DNA from: Streptomyces sp. Tue6028
GTDB taxonomy: Bacteria; Actinomycetota; Actinomycetes; Streptomycetales; Streptomycetaceae
Length of the DNA: 64,000 bases
Reading direction: 5' to 3'
Assembly (NCBI RefSeq): GCF_002300165.1
Contig: NZ_MLCE01000027.1
Location: forward strand, 62,001 to 126,000
Shown: piece by piece, positions 17,241-27,400 of the stretch
Layout of the letters: every line of letters starts with the position of its first letter
Numbering within the stretch: the stretch's first letter is position 1
Notes under the pieces: model-generated
Database searches by the model: none
The model's input: only the letters and a program-made list of their open reading frames with translations
What the model was told of the DNA's origin: nothing
Position numbers and translations under genes: made by a program

Positions 17241-20200
17241 ATGCTCGGGCCTGTGGAGACCAGGTCCGTCAGCCCGGTGTTCGTCGGACGCGCCGACGAG
17301 ATGGGGGAGTTGAACGAGGCGCTCGCCCGCGCCGCCGCGGGTGAGCCGCAGGCGCTGCTGCTCGGCGGCGAGGCGGGCGTCGGGAAGACCCGCCTGCTGG
17401 AGGAGTTCGCCGCGGCGGCCGCGCGCGCAGGCGTCGTCTTCGCCTGCGGCGGCTGCGTGGAGATCGGTGCCGACGGTCTCCCCTTCGCGCCGTTCTCCAC
17501 CGCCCTGCGCGCCCTGCGCCGGCAACTCCCCGACGAGCTCGCGGCCGCGGCGGCCGGACAGGAGGAGGAACTGGCCCGGCTCCTGCCGGAGCTCGGCGAG
17601 ACCTCCGGCCGCCGGTACGAAGAGGAGGGCATGGCCCGCCTGTTCGAACTCACCGCCCGTCTCCTGGAGCGCGTCGCGGCCGACCGCACCGTCGTCGTCG
17701 CCCTCGAAGACCTGCACTGGGCCGACGCCTCCACCCGCCATCTCCTCGCCTACCTCTTCCGCACGCTGCGCAGCGGCCGTCTCGTCGTCGTCGCCAGCTA
17801 TCGCGCCGACGACATCCACCGCCGCCACCCGCTGCGCCCCCTCCTCGCCGAACTGGACCGGCTGCGCACCGTCCGCCGCATCGAACTGAGCCGCCTCAGC
17901 CGCGCCGAGGTCGGCCGCCAGATCGCCGGGATCCTCGCCCACGAACCCGATCCGGCCCAGGTCGACGACATCTTCGGCCGCTCCGACGGCAACGCCTTCT
18001 TCGTCGAGGAACTCGCCGTCGCCGCGCACGAGGGCTGTCCCACCGGGCTCACGGACTCCCTGCGCGACCTGCTCCTCGTGCGGGTCGAGGGCCTGCCCGA
18101 AAGCGCCCAGCGGGTCACCCGGATCGTCGCCGAGGGCGGCTCCACCGTCGAGTACCCGCTGCTCGCCGCCGTGGCACGGCTCGCCGAGGACGACCTCATC
18201 GAGGCGCTGCGCGCCTGCGTGGGCGCCAACATCCTGCTCGCCTCACCCGGCGGCGACGGCTATCGCTTCCGCCACTCCCTGGTCCGCGAGGCCGTCAGCG
18301 ACGACCTGCTGCCCGGCGAGCGGTCCCGCTTCAACCGCCGGTACGCCGAGGCCCTGGAGGCCGACCCGGCGCTCGTACCGGCCGACGAGCGCGTCACCCG
18401 CCTGGCCAGCTACTGGTACCACGCCCACGACGCGGCCAAGGCCCTCCCCGCCGTCCTCGACGCCTCCGTCCAGGCCCGCCGCCGCCACGCCCCCTCCGAA
18501 CAACTGCGGCTCCTGGAGCGGGCGATGGAGCTGTGGGAGGTCACCCCGGAGACCGTCCGCGCCGAACTGCGGCCCGTCGACTACGTGGAGGTCTACCCGC
18601 CCTGCGGCTGCGACCCGGCCACCACACCCCTGCGCTACCTCGACCTGATGGCCGAGGCCGCCGTCGCGGGCCGGCTCTGCGGGGAGCGCGAGCGCGCCCT
18701 GAAGATCACCAAGCGGGCGCTGCACCTCCTGGAGGACGAGGCCGCGCCGCCCCCGAACTCCCCGGCGGGCGCGGTCAAGGGAGACCCCCTGCGCGCCGCC
18801 TGGTTCTGGATCCAGCGCTCCCGCCTCATCCAGGCACAGGCCCGCGGCGACGGCTGGACGGAACTCGCCACCGCCCAGGACCTGGTCCGCGGCCTCCCGC
18901 CGTCCGAGGTGCACGCCGACGTCCTGTCGAACGTCGCCGCCTGGTGCATGCTGCACGAGCCGGGCCCCGGCGCCGTGTCCGCCGCCGAGCGCGCCGTGGA
19001 GTACGCGCGCATGGTGGGCGCCCGCGACATCGAGCTGAACGCGCGGCTCACCCTCGGCGGACTCATGGTCGACTCGGGCGACGTCGAGGCGGGGCTCGAA
19101 GAGCTGTACGAGGTCAGGGAGCAGGTGGTCCGGCAGGACGTCTTCCTCGTGATGGGCCGCGTGCACATCAACCTGCCCTCCCACCTGGAGTCGGTCGGCC
19201 GCTCCCGGGAAGCCGTCCGGATCCTGCGCGAGGGCGCCGAACTCGCGCGGAAGCACGGGCTGCTGGACACCGAGGCCTGGATCTGGGGGAACCTCTCCGA
19301 GTCGCTCGGCTCCCTCGGCCACTGGGACGAGGCCACCGAAGCGGCCCGGAACGCACTGGGCATCGGGCTCAGCGGCAAGCCGTCCGGCGTCGGCGCCTCC
19401 CGGCTCGCCCCCCTCGCCCTCGCCCGCGGGGACCTCGCCGAGGCCGGACGCCAGCTGGCCGCCGCCGGCGACCACTTCGGAACCCACGACATCCAGCCGC
19501 AGCACGCCCTGCCACTGCTGCGCACCACCCTCGGCGTCGCCGCGGCGGAGGGCCGTCTCCTCGACGCCCGCGCCGTCCTGGAACAGGCCGTGGACTGCGG
19601 CTTCCCGCCCGGCACCCAGCGATACGCCTGGCCGCTGCTGCTCGCCGCCGCCACCGCGGAGGCGGACGCGCGGGGACTGCCGCACGCCGAAGGGGGCCGC
19701 ACCGACACCGTGGAACGCGTCCGCACCATGGCGAAGCGGCTGGCCACGGGCGCACCCGTGTGGCTCGCCCACGAGGCCTGGGTGCGTGCCGAGCTCCGGC
19801 GCGCCGAAGGGATCATCGCCCCGGACGACTGGTCCGAGGTCGTCACCGCCTTCGAACTCCTGGAGCGCCCCTACGACCTCGCCCGGGTCCGGTACCGCCT
19901 CGCCGAGGCCCTGCTGGTCTCGGGCGCCGAGGAGGACGACCGCGCCCGCGCCACCGAACTGCTGCGGCTGGCCGGGGCGGCGGCCGAGCACCTCGGCGCG
20001 CGTCCGCTCGCCGACGCCGTCGCCCTGCTCGCCCAGCGAGCCCGGCTGAACCTGACCGCCGCCCCCGGACCGGGCGCTCCCGCCCCCAAGGACCCGGCGC
20101 TGGCGCTCGGCCTCACCAGCCGCGAGCGCGACGTGCTGCGCCTCGTGGCCGCCGGCCGCAGCAACCGGCAGATCGCCGAGGAGCTGTTCATCTCCCCGAA

Positions 20201-20330
20201 GACGGCCAGCGTCCACGTCTCGAACATTCTGGCCAAGCTGGACGTCTCAGGACGGGGGGAGGCCGCGGCGCTCGCACACCGGCTGCGGCTCTTTCCTCCG
20301 GAGGCCCCTGCCGCCAGGGCGACGGGCTGA
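17241..20330 (+). CDS. large AAA-ATPase/LuxR-type regulator (LAL family)
   Basis: About 1029 residues. The N-terminal AAA domain has Walker A GGEAGVGKT (residues about 40-48) and Walker B VVVALEDLHWAD. A long helical, TPR-like middle follows. The C-terminal LuxR helix-turn-helix (LTSRERDVLRLVAAGRSNRQIA, then ISPKTASVHVSNIL) binds DNA. Proteins of this design (MalT/LAL) are usually ATP-dependent activators. Start: ATG at 17241; the GTG at 17253 is an alternative, and the open frame to 17052 lacks domain character. A paralogue with the same layout is at 34285-37248. Confidence 0.92.
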   Translation: MLGPVETRSVSPVFVGRADEMGELNEALARAAAGEPQALLLGGEAGVGKTRLLEEFAAAAARAGVVFACGGCVEIGADGLPFAPFSTALRALRRQLPDELAAAAAGQEEELARLLPELGETSGRRYEEEGMARLFELTARLLERVAADRTVVVALEDLHWADASTRHLLAYLFRTLRSGRLVVVASYRADDIHRRHPLRPLLAELDRLRTVRRIELSRLSRAEVGRQIAGILAHEPDPAQVDDIFGRSDGNAFFVEELAVAAHEGCPTGLTDSLRDLLLVRVEGLPESAQRVTRIVAEGGSTVEYPLLAAVARLAEDDLIEALRACVGANILLASPGGDGYRFRHSLVREAVSDDLLPGERSRFNRRYAEALEADPALVPADERVTRLASYWYHAHDAAKALPAVLDASVQARRRHAPSEQLRLLERAMELWEVTPETVRAELRPVDYVEVYPPCGCDPATTPLRYLDLMAEAAVAGRLCGERERALKITKRALHLLEDEAAPPPNSPAGAVKGDPLRAAWFWIQRSRLIQAQARGDGWTELATAQDLVRGLPPSEVHADVLSNVAAWCMLHEPGPGAVSAAERAVEYARMVGARDIELNARLTLGGLMVDSGDVEAGLEELYEVREQVVRQDVFLVMGRVHINLPSHLESVGRSREAVRILREGAELARKHGLLDTEAWIWGNLSESLGSLGHWDEATEAARNALGIGLSGKPSGVGASRLAPLALARGDLAEAGRQLAAAGDHFGTHDIQPQHALPLLRTTLGVAAAEGRLLDARAVLEQAVDCGFPPGTQRYAWPLLLAAATAEADARGLPHAEGGRTDTVERVRTMAKRLATGAPVWLAHEAWVRAELRRAEGIIAPDDWSEVVTAFELLERPYDLARVRYRLAEALLVSGAEEDDRARATELLRLAGAAAEHLGARPLADAVALLAQRARLNLTAAPGPGAPAPKDPALALGLTSRERDVLRLVAAGRSNRQIAEELFISPKTASVHVSNILAKLDVSGRGEAAALAHRLRLFPPEAPAARATG

Positions 20331-20368
20331 GATCTACGCTGTGAAGGATCCGGGCCGAGGGAGGCGCT

Positions 20369-20764
20369 GTGTTCAACATGTTCGAGGAGCTCTTCGCACC
20401 AGGCCGCAAGCACACCAATGACGAACGCAAGCGACTGGAGCTGAGCCGGGTCGACCTGACGGACGGCGACCCGGGCCGCGGCCCCATAGACCTGTCCTCG
20501 GGCAAGGTCGTCGTACGACTGCCGAAACACGAGCAGGGGCCCGAGCAGGAACAGAACGCCGACGACGAGCCGGACGGCGCATCCGAGCCGGCGTCCGGGC
20601 AGGGGCCTGGGGCCGGGCAGGGTCCTGAGTCCGGGCATGACCCCGAGGCCGAGTCCGCGCAGGACGCACAGCCAGAGTCCGGACAGGGATCCGAGCCCGC
20701 GCAGGACTCCGAGCCCGAGGTCGCGCAGGACTCCGAGCCCGCGCAGGACTCCGAGCCCGAATAG
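20369..20764 (+). CDS. DUF6191-like small protein with acidic repeat tail
   Basis: 131 residues. The first 50 residues (FEELFAPGRKHTNDERKR, then GRGPIDLSSGKVVVR) form the conserved part and resemble DUF6191 proteins of Streptomyces (from memory). The rest is a low-complexity tail of Glu, Pro, Gln, Asp and Ser with repeated AQDSEPE units. GTG at 20369 with GAGGGAGG upstream. The tail seems cut short: the stop TAG (20762-20764) replaces a CAG of the repeat and the same composition continues in frame for about 25 codons. Confidence 0.75.
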   Translation: MFNMFEELFAPGRKHTNDERKRLELSRVDLTDGDPGRGPIDLSSGKVVVRLPKHEQGPEQEQNADDEPDGASEPASGQGPGAGQGPESGHDPEAESAQDAQPESGQGSEPAQDSEPEVAQDSEPAQDSEPE

Positions 20765-20805
20765 GGCGCCGACCACGAACCCGGCCGGCACCCCGACCCC
20801 GGCCA

Positions 20806-20875
20806 GGACTCAGGCCCCGACGGGGACCACGACCCGGCCCGGACTCAGGCCCCGACGGGGACCACGACCCGGTCA
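20806..20875 (+). repeat. two tandem 35-bp repeats
   Basis: GGACTCAGGCCCCGACGGGG and what follows repeats nearly exactly at 20806 and 20841 (period 35 bp). It sits between the end of the acidic-tail gene and the convergent dehydrogenase gene and continues the repeat-rich composition of that tail. Confidence 0.75.
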
Positions 20876-20907
20876 GGAGTCGGGAATCGGCCCCCCGGGC
20901 GCTGTCC

Positions 20908-22077
20908 CTAGCTCACCTTCAGCTCCAAGATCTTGTCGTCCCCCTTCGCGGGGCTGCCGCGGCCGTCCGTCTCGCTCGTCGTCAGCCAGAGCTTGTCGCC
21001 ACCGGCGGAGACGACGGTCCGCAGGCGGCCGTACTCGCCCTTGAGGAAGGACTCGGGGGCCGCCGACGCCTTCGTGCCGCTCAGCGGGATGCGCCAGAGC
21101 CTCTCGCCCTTGAGACCCGCCATCCAGATGGAACCCTCGGCGTAGGCGATGCCGCTGGGGGAGGCGTCGTCGGTGTGCCACTGGGCGACCGGATCGTGGT
21201 ACTTGGCGTCGCCGCCGCGGCCCTCGACGACCGGCCAGCCGTAATTGTCGCCGGGCTTGATCTGGTTCAGCTCGTCCCAGGTGTCCTGGCCGAACTCGGA
21301 GGCCCACAGCCGCTGTTTGTCGTCCCAGGCCAGCCCCTGCACATTGCGGTGGCCGTACGAGTAGACGACGGAGTCGCCGAAGGGATTGCCCGGCGCGGGA
21401 TCGCCGTCCGGGGTCATCCGCAGGATCTTGCCGCCCAGCGCCTTCTTGTCCTGGGCCTGCCCCCGGTCACCGGTCTCGCCCGCGCCCGCGTACAGCATCT
21501 TGTCCGGGCCGAACGCGATCCGGCCGCCGTTGTGGATCACACCCTTGGGGATGCCCTTGAAGACGGTGTCCGGGGCGCCGAGCTGCTCACCCGGCGGCTT
21601 CTTCGCGTCGTACAGCATGCGGACGATGCGGTTGTCCGAGGCGGTGGTGAAGTACGCGTAGACCATGTGGTCCGAGGCGTAGTCCGGGGAGAGCGCGATG
21701 CCCAGGAGGCCGCCCTCGCCCGCGGGCGCGACCCCCGGGACCTCGCCGAGCTCCGTCTTCCGGCCGGTCCTCTCGTCCACCCGGACGATCGTCCCCTCGT
21801 CCCGCGACGACACCAGGAGCCCGCCCTCCGGCAGCGGCGCCAGCCCCCAGGGCGTCTTCAGGCCCTCGGCGACCGTCCGCACCACCTTCACCGAACCCTT
21901 CGCCGGGGGTGCCTTTTCGGTGGGACTCCCGGGGGACTCCGGCGCAGGCGTCGAACTCCCGAGGCCCGGGAACGCGCTCTTCCCGTCGTCCGGCGCGCCC
22001 CCGTCCCCGGAGGAACAGCCGGCCGTCACCAGAAGCGCTGCCGCGGCCAACACGGCCGTCACCACTCGTCGTTGCAC
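20908..22077 (-). CDS. PQQ-type sugar (glucose/sorbosone) dehydrogenase-like lipoprotein
   Basis: About 389 residues. A lipoprotein signal peptide ends in LVTAGC, so Cys about 20 is lipidated; a Pro/Ser-rich linker leads into a six-bladed beta-propeller of the glucose/sorbosone dehydrogenase family. Recognisable: TPWGLAPLPEGGLLVSSRDEG, GEGGLLGIALSPDY, HNGGRIAFGPD, GHRNVQGLAWD and NYGWPVVEG. Family members use PQQ and Ca2+, though many actinobacterial ones are uncharacterised. Start: GTG at 22077, eight bases after AAGGGA; a TTG at 22083 would be too close to it. It acts outside the membrane. Confidence 0.88.
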   Translation of the reverse strand: MQRRVVTAVLAAAALLVTAGCSSGDGGAPDDGKSAFPGLGSSTPAPESPGSPTEKAPPAKGSVKVVRTVAEGLKTPWGLAPLPEGGLLVSSRDEGTIVRVDERTGRKTELGEVPGVAPAGEGGLLGIALSPDYASDHMVYAYFTTASDNRIVRMLYDAKKPPGEQLGAPDTVFKGIPKGVIHNGGRIAFGPDKMLYAGAGETGDRGQAQDKKALGGKILRMTPDGDPAPGNPFGDSVVYSYGHRNVQGLAWDDKQRLWASEFGQDTWDELNQIKPGDNYGWPVVEGRGGDAKYHDPVAQWHTDDASPSGIAYAEGSIWMAGLKGERLWRIPLSGTKASAAPESFLKGEYGRLRTVVSAGGDKLWLTTSETDGRGSPAKGDDKILELKVS

Positions 22078-22183
22078 GATCAAGGTCCCTTCGACGCGGC
22101 GGTCCTACTGTTCATACACCGCCGGTGCCGCGCAGGTTCCCGATCACCGAAGCCCGAGGCGGACGGCCCCGCAACGGGCGGGC

Positions 22184-23182
22184 TCAGTCCCAGGATCCCC
22201 GCGCCCCCGGCAGCGCCGCCACCTCGGCGAGGTCCGCCGCCGTCAGCCGCAGTCCGGCCGCCCGCGCGTTCTCGGTGACCCAGCGCTCCTGCTTGGTCCC
22301 CGGCACCGGAACCACCTGCGGCCCCTGAGCCAGCACCCACGCGAGCGCCACCTGCGCGGGCGTCACCTCGTCCCCGTGCCGCCGGGCGATCCGCCGCAGC
22401 CCCGCCACGATCGGCTGGTTCGCCGCCATCATCTCCGCGGTGAACCGGGGGTGGCGGGCGCGCACGTCGTCGGGCTCGAAACCCTCGCCCGGGGTCAGCG
22501 TGCCGGTCAGGAAACCGTTGCCGAGCGGCATCGCCGACAGGAAGCCGACCCCGCGCGCCGCGCACCACGGCAGCAGCGCGTCCAGCGCCTCCGTCGACCA
22601 CACCGACAGCTCGGCCTCGACCGCGCTGACCGGGAAGACCTGCTGCACCCGCTCCAGCTGCCGGATCGTCCCGTCGTGCAGCCGCGCCCCCGAGCGGCGG
22701 CCGGACCGGGCGCCCACCGCACACAGGCCGAGCGAGCGGACCTTGCCAGCGGTGACCAGGTCGGCCATCGCGCCCCAGGTCTCCTCGACCGGGACCTCCG
22801 GGTCCGCGCGATGCAGCTGATAGAGGTCGATCACGTCCGTCTGGAGCCGGCGCAGCGACGCGTCGCACGCCCGTCTCACGTAGCCGGGGCGGCCGTTGGC
22901 CACGATGTGCTGCTCGCCGACCAGCAGACCGACCTTGGTCGACACGAAGGCGTCGGAGCGCCGCTCCTTCAGGACCCGTCCCACCAGTAGCTCATTGGTG
23001 AAGGGGCCGTACATGTCGGCCGTGTCGAGCAGCGTAGAGCCCTGGTCGAGCGCCGTGTGCACCGCGCGCAGCGACTCCTCGCCGCGCTGCCGCGAAGCGG
23101 TGTACGCCCAGCTCATCGGCATGCACCCGAGCCCGACCGCGCCCACCTCGAGCGCCGCCGCCCCGATCGTCCTGCGCTCCAC
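22184..23182 (-). CDS. aldo/keto reductase
   Basis: 332 residues, (beta/alpha)8 AKR. The catalytic tetrad is present: Asp and Tyr in DTADMYG, Lys in VSTKVGL and His in LYQLHRAD. The C-terminal NADPH-binding segment reads VPVPGTKQERWVTENARA. Start: GTG at 23182 with GGGGAGGA upstream; the longer frame to 23260 lacks homology. Divergent from the D-2-hydroxyacid dehydrogenase gene (76 bp between starts), so a shared promoter region is likely. Substrate unknown. Confidence 0.92.
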   Translation of the reverse strand: MERRTIGAAALEVGAVGLGCMPMSWAYTASRQRGEESLRAVHTALDQGSTLLDTADMYGPFTNELLVGRVLKERRSDAFVSTKVGLLVGEQHIVANGRPGYVRRACDASLRRLQTDVIDLYQLHRADPEVPVEETWGAMADLVTAGKVRSLGLCAVGARSGRRSGARLHDGTIRQLERVQQVFPVSAVEAELSVWSTEALDALLPWCAARGVGFLSAMPLGNGFLTGTLTPGEGFEPDDVRARHPRFTAEMMAANQPIVAGLRRIARRHGDEVTPAQVALAWVLAQGPQVVPVPGTKQERWVTENARAAGLRLTAADLAEVAALPGARGSWD

Positions 23183-23258
23183 CTGGCCGTAATCCTCCCC
23201 TTGCTGGCACCCCAACCTAACCTCTGCACCTCCGGGTGCCTGGCATAGCCTCCTGACC

Positions 23259-24200
23259 ATGACTCCCGATGTGTGGCTCCCGATTCGCGCCGACGAGATC
23301 GAAGGCCTCCCCGATGGCCTGAACTATCGCTTCTGGGACGGTGGCCAGGACTTCCCCGCCGACCCGGCCGTGTGCGCGTTCTACGTCGTCCCCTACATGA
23401 AGCCGCCCGCCGTCTCGCAGCGGCCGATGCCCGGGATGACGTCGGTCCAGGTCGTGCAGACGCTCTCCGCCGGTGTCGACCACGTCCTGCCGAGCCTCGG
23501 GCACCTGCGTCCGGGAGTACAGCTGTGCAACGCGCGCGGTGTGCACGAGGCGAGCACGGCGGAGCTCACCCTCGCCCTGATCCTCGCCTCACTGCGCGGC
23601 ATCCCCGACTTCGTGCGCGCCCAGGACAAGGGCGAGTGGCGCTCGGGCTTCCGTCCCGCGCTCGCCGACAAGTCCGTGCTGATCGTGGGCTACGGGTCCA
23701 TCGGGGCCGCCATCGAGGACCGGCTCGCGCCCTTCGAGGTGGCGCGGGTGGCGCGCGTCGCGCGCTCCGAGCGCACCATGGCGCGCGGTCTGGTGCATCC
23801 ACTCACGGAACTTCCCTCCCTGCTGCCCGAGGCCGACGTCGTGGTGCTGTCCACGCCCCTCACCAAGGACACGAGAGGCCTGGTGGACGCCGAGTTCCTG
23901 TCCCGGATGAAGGACGGCGCGCTCCTCGTGAACGTCGCGCGCGGCCCCGTCGTCGACACCAAGGCCCTGCTCGCCGAGCTGGAGAGCGGCCGGCTCACCG
24001 CGGCCCTCGACGTCACCGATCCCGAGCCGCTGCCGCAGGGACACCCCTTGTGGCACGCGCCCGGCGTGCTCATCAGCCCCCATGTCGGCGGTCCCACTTC
24101 GGCGTTCATGCCGCGCGCCAAGCGGCTCCTGGCGGACCAGTTGAACCGTTTCGTGAACCGGGAGCCGCTGCGGAACGTGGTCCTTACCACCGGCGCTTAG
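23259..24200 (+). CDS. D-isomer 2-hydroxyacid dehydrogenase family protein
   Basis: 313 residues. The NAD-binding domain has VGYGSIGAAIE; catalytic Arg lies in VNVARGPVVD, Glu in DVTDPEPLP and His in ISPHVGGPT. The N-terminal substrate domain is short. Such enzymes interconvert 2-keto and D-2-hydroxy acids with NAD(P)H. Only one copy of the family's glycine fingerprint is seen and it is intact. ATG at 23259. Divergent from an aldo/keto reductase. Substrate unknown. Confidence 0.92.
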   Translation: MTPDVWLPIRADEIEGLPDGLNYRFWDGGQDFPADPAVCAFYVVPYMKPPAVSQRPMPGMTSVQVVQTLSAGVDHVLPSLGHLRPGVQLCNARGVHEASTAELTLALILASLRGIPDFVRAQDKGEWRSGFRPALADKSVLIVGYGSIGAAIEDRLAPFEVARVARVARSERTMARGLVHPLTELPSLLPEADVVVLSTPLTKDTRGLVDAEFLSRMKDGALLVNVARGPVVDTKALLAELESGRLTAALDVTDPEPLPQGHPLWHAPGVLISPHVGGPTSAFMPRAKRLLADQLNRFVNREPLRNVVLTTGA

Positions 24201-24419
24201 GTCACGTCCCGTTCGCGCACCGTCCGCTTCGAGCACCCTCCGCAGTTCCTCGAACGCGGGCAGTTCCGACATCCGCGCTGGTCGTTACGGAGCGTAGAGG
24301 AACTATGTCCCTGAGTGACGAGACTGGTGTATCGTCCCGACAGGGGCTGCGCCGCGCACCGTTCGGCGCCGGGGTTGAACATTCGGACTGCGAGGGGGGC
24401 GACGGGCGATGCACGGCCT

Positions 24420-27400
24420 ATGGACCAACGATCCGACGCGGCGGAGCCGCCGACGACGGCCCTTGCGCGCGGCCACGCGCAGACGCGGCCACGCCGGGTA
24501 CGGCGGCCACGGTCATGGTGGCCATCACCACCGCAGGCACGGCGGCCGTCGGAGGCACGCGCACCCGGCCCACGGCGACCAGCGGGACTCCGGAGTGCGG
24601 ACCGGGTGGCCCCGGTGAGCTCGCCAGGGGCACTGCTGACCCGTCGGCCGGTGTTCGGCGGTGGGACGGGTCTGTACTCACAACTCGCACTGGCCCTCGT
24701 GTGCGCGGGATACGCCGTCGGTTCCGCGCTCGGCTGGGGCTCCGCCGGACTTGCGCTGATCATGGGCGACTTCGGACTGAGCGCCGCCGCGGGCACCGCG
24801 GCCGTCTCCTGCTTCCGCTACGCCCGTAGCCGGCACAGCCGTTTTCGACCGGCGTGGCTGCTGTTCGCGCTCTCCTCCGCCATGGCCTCGCTCGGAAACC
24901 TGGTCTGGGGGTGGTACGAGGTGGTCCTCGGCCGTCCAGTTCCCAGCCCGAGCTATGCCGACCTGTTCTTCCTGTGCTTCGCGCCACCCGCCATCGTAGG
25001 ACTGCTCGTGCTCGCCAAGAGGCCCGTCACCAAGGCGGGTTGGGTGTGCCTCGCGCTGGACGCCTGGTTGATCGGAGGCTCGCTGCTCACGCTGTCATGG
25101 AGCCTCGCGCTCGCCCAGGCCGCGAAGTTCGACGGCCCGAGCGTCGCCCACACCGCGCTGTCCCTCGCGTACCCGCTGCTGGACATCGCGCTGGTCAGCA
25201 TGGTGCTCGCGCTGCACTTCAGGCGTTCGTCGGTGAACCGCTCCGCGGTGAACACGGCGATCGGGGCGCTCGCCCTGACCGTGATGTGCGACGCCCTGTT
25301 CACCTCGCCGCTCCTGCACAACAGCTATCACTCGGGCCAGCTCCTCGACGCAGGCTGGTTCGCCGGCTCACTGCTCCTCGCGTACGCGCCCTGGGTCGGC
25401 ACCCGGCACGGACAGCCGGACGCCGACGACCCCGCGGACGGGCACGCGCGCGTGGTCCACGAGCACATTCCGGGGCAGCGCCGGGGAGACCGCGCCGGGC
25501 AGCGGGCGGACCACGCATCCCACGGATTCCAGGGCCCGGGCGCCGACGGACCACAGGGTCACGACGGACCACAGCCGTCACAGCCCGACGGACAGCAAGG
25601 GGGACACGCGCACGTGAACCCCCAGGACGGAGGCCACGGCCGGTATCCGGCCTCCCGCCCGATCGCCGGCTCGCTGGCCGCCCTCACGCCCTACCTGGCC
25701 GCCGCCGTCTGCACCCTGGGCATCCTCTACAACGTCCTCAACGGCCACAACGTGGACCGCGTGGTCCTGATCACCGCGGGCCTCGTCGTGCTGGCCCTCG
25801 TGGTGCGCCAGGGCATCATGCTGCTCGACAACATCACCCTCACCCAGGAGCTGGCGCAGAAGGAGAACCACTTCCGCTCCCTGGTGCAGGGCTCCAGCGA
25901 CGTCATCATGATCGCCGCGCCCAACGGCGTCCTGCGGTACGTCAGCCCGGCCGCCGCCGGAGTCTACGGACGCGACGCCGACGATCTCGTCGGCTCCGAG
26001 CTCGCCGCGCTCATCCACCCCGAAGACCTCGGCTGCGTAGTTCACGAAGTGCGACGTTTTCTCGCGGCCAGCCACACCGAGGAACCCACCACCCGGATCG
26101 AGTGCCGTTTCCGGTCCGGCGACGGCGGCTGGCTCAATGTGGAGTCCACCGTCAACCGCCACCACGGGGGCCTCATCTTCAACAGCCGCGACGTCACCGA
26201 GCGGGTCCGCCTCCAGGCGCAGTTGCAGCACAACGCCGAGCACGACCCGCTCACCGACCTGCCCAACCGCGCGCTGTTCACCCGGCGCGTCCAGCAGGCG
26301 CTCTCCGGCCGCCGCTCCTCCGACCGCGGCACCGCCGTCCTCTTCATCGACCTCGACGGCTTCAAGGCGGTCAACGACACCATCGGGCACCAGGCCGGCG
26401 ACGAACTCCTCGTTCAGGCCGCCCGCAGACTCCAGGACTCGGTACGGCAGGGCGACACCGCCGCCCGCCTGGGCGGCGACGAGTTCGCGGCACTGATCGT
26501 CGGCGACGGCAACCGCGACCGCAGCGCCCGCGAACACCACATCATGGAGCTCGCCGACCGGCTGCGGGTCACCCTCTCCCAGCCCTACTCCATCGACGGC
26601 AACGATGTCCGGGTGGCCGCGTCCATCGGCGTCGCCTTCGCCGAACCGGGCCTGGGCGCCGGAGAGCTCCAGCGCAACGCGGACCTGGCCATGTACCGCG
26701 CCAAGGCGGCGGGCAAGGGACGGGTCGAGCTGTACGCGCCGCAGATGCAGCAGGACGTCGTACGCAAGGCGGAGCTGGCGACCCGGCTGAGGTCGGCCCT
26801 GCAGGACGGCGAGTTCGCGCTGCTGCACCAGCCCGTGGTGTCGCTCGAGAGCGGCCGGATCACGTCGGTCACCGCGCAGGCGCGCTGGCGCTCCGCCCAG
26901 GGTGTGCTCTTCACGCCCGCGGAGTTCCTGCGCGTCGCCGAGGACAGCGACAAGACCGCCGAACTCGGCCGCTGGGTGCTCGAGGAAGCCGTCGAACAGG
27001 CCGCCCAGCGCACCGCCGCGGGCGTCACGGTGCCCGTCACCGTCCGGACGAACGCGCGGCGGCTGCTGGACCGCTCGGGCCCCCTCGGATCCGTGGAGGC
27101 CCTGCTCATCCGGCACGGGGTCGCCTCCGGCGCCCTGATCATCGAGCTGTCCGACACCGATCCCCGGGTCTCCCTGGACGAGCTGGAGCGCCGGCTGAAC
27201 GCGCTCAGGCGCCTCGGCGTCCGTATCGCGCTGGACGGCTTCGGCAGCGGCTACGCGGCCATCACGGCGCTCAGGAGGCTCCCCGTAGACGTGCTCAAGC
27301 TCGACAGGAGTCTGGTCGAGGGAGTGGTCGAGTCCGCCCGGCTGCACAAGATCACCAGTGGGCTGCTGCGGATCGCCACCGACCTCGGGCTCCAGTCCGT

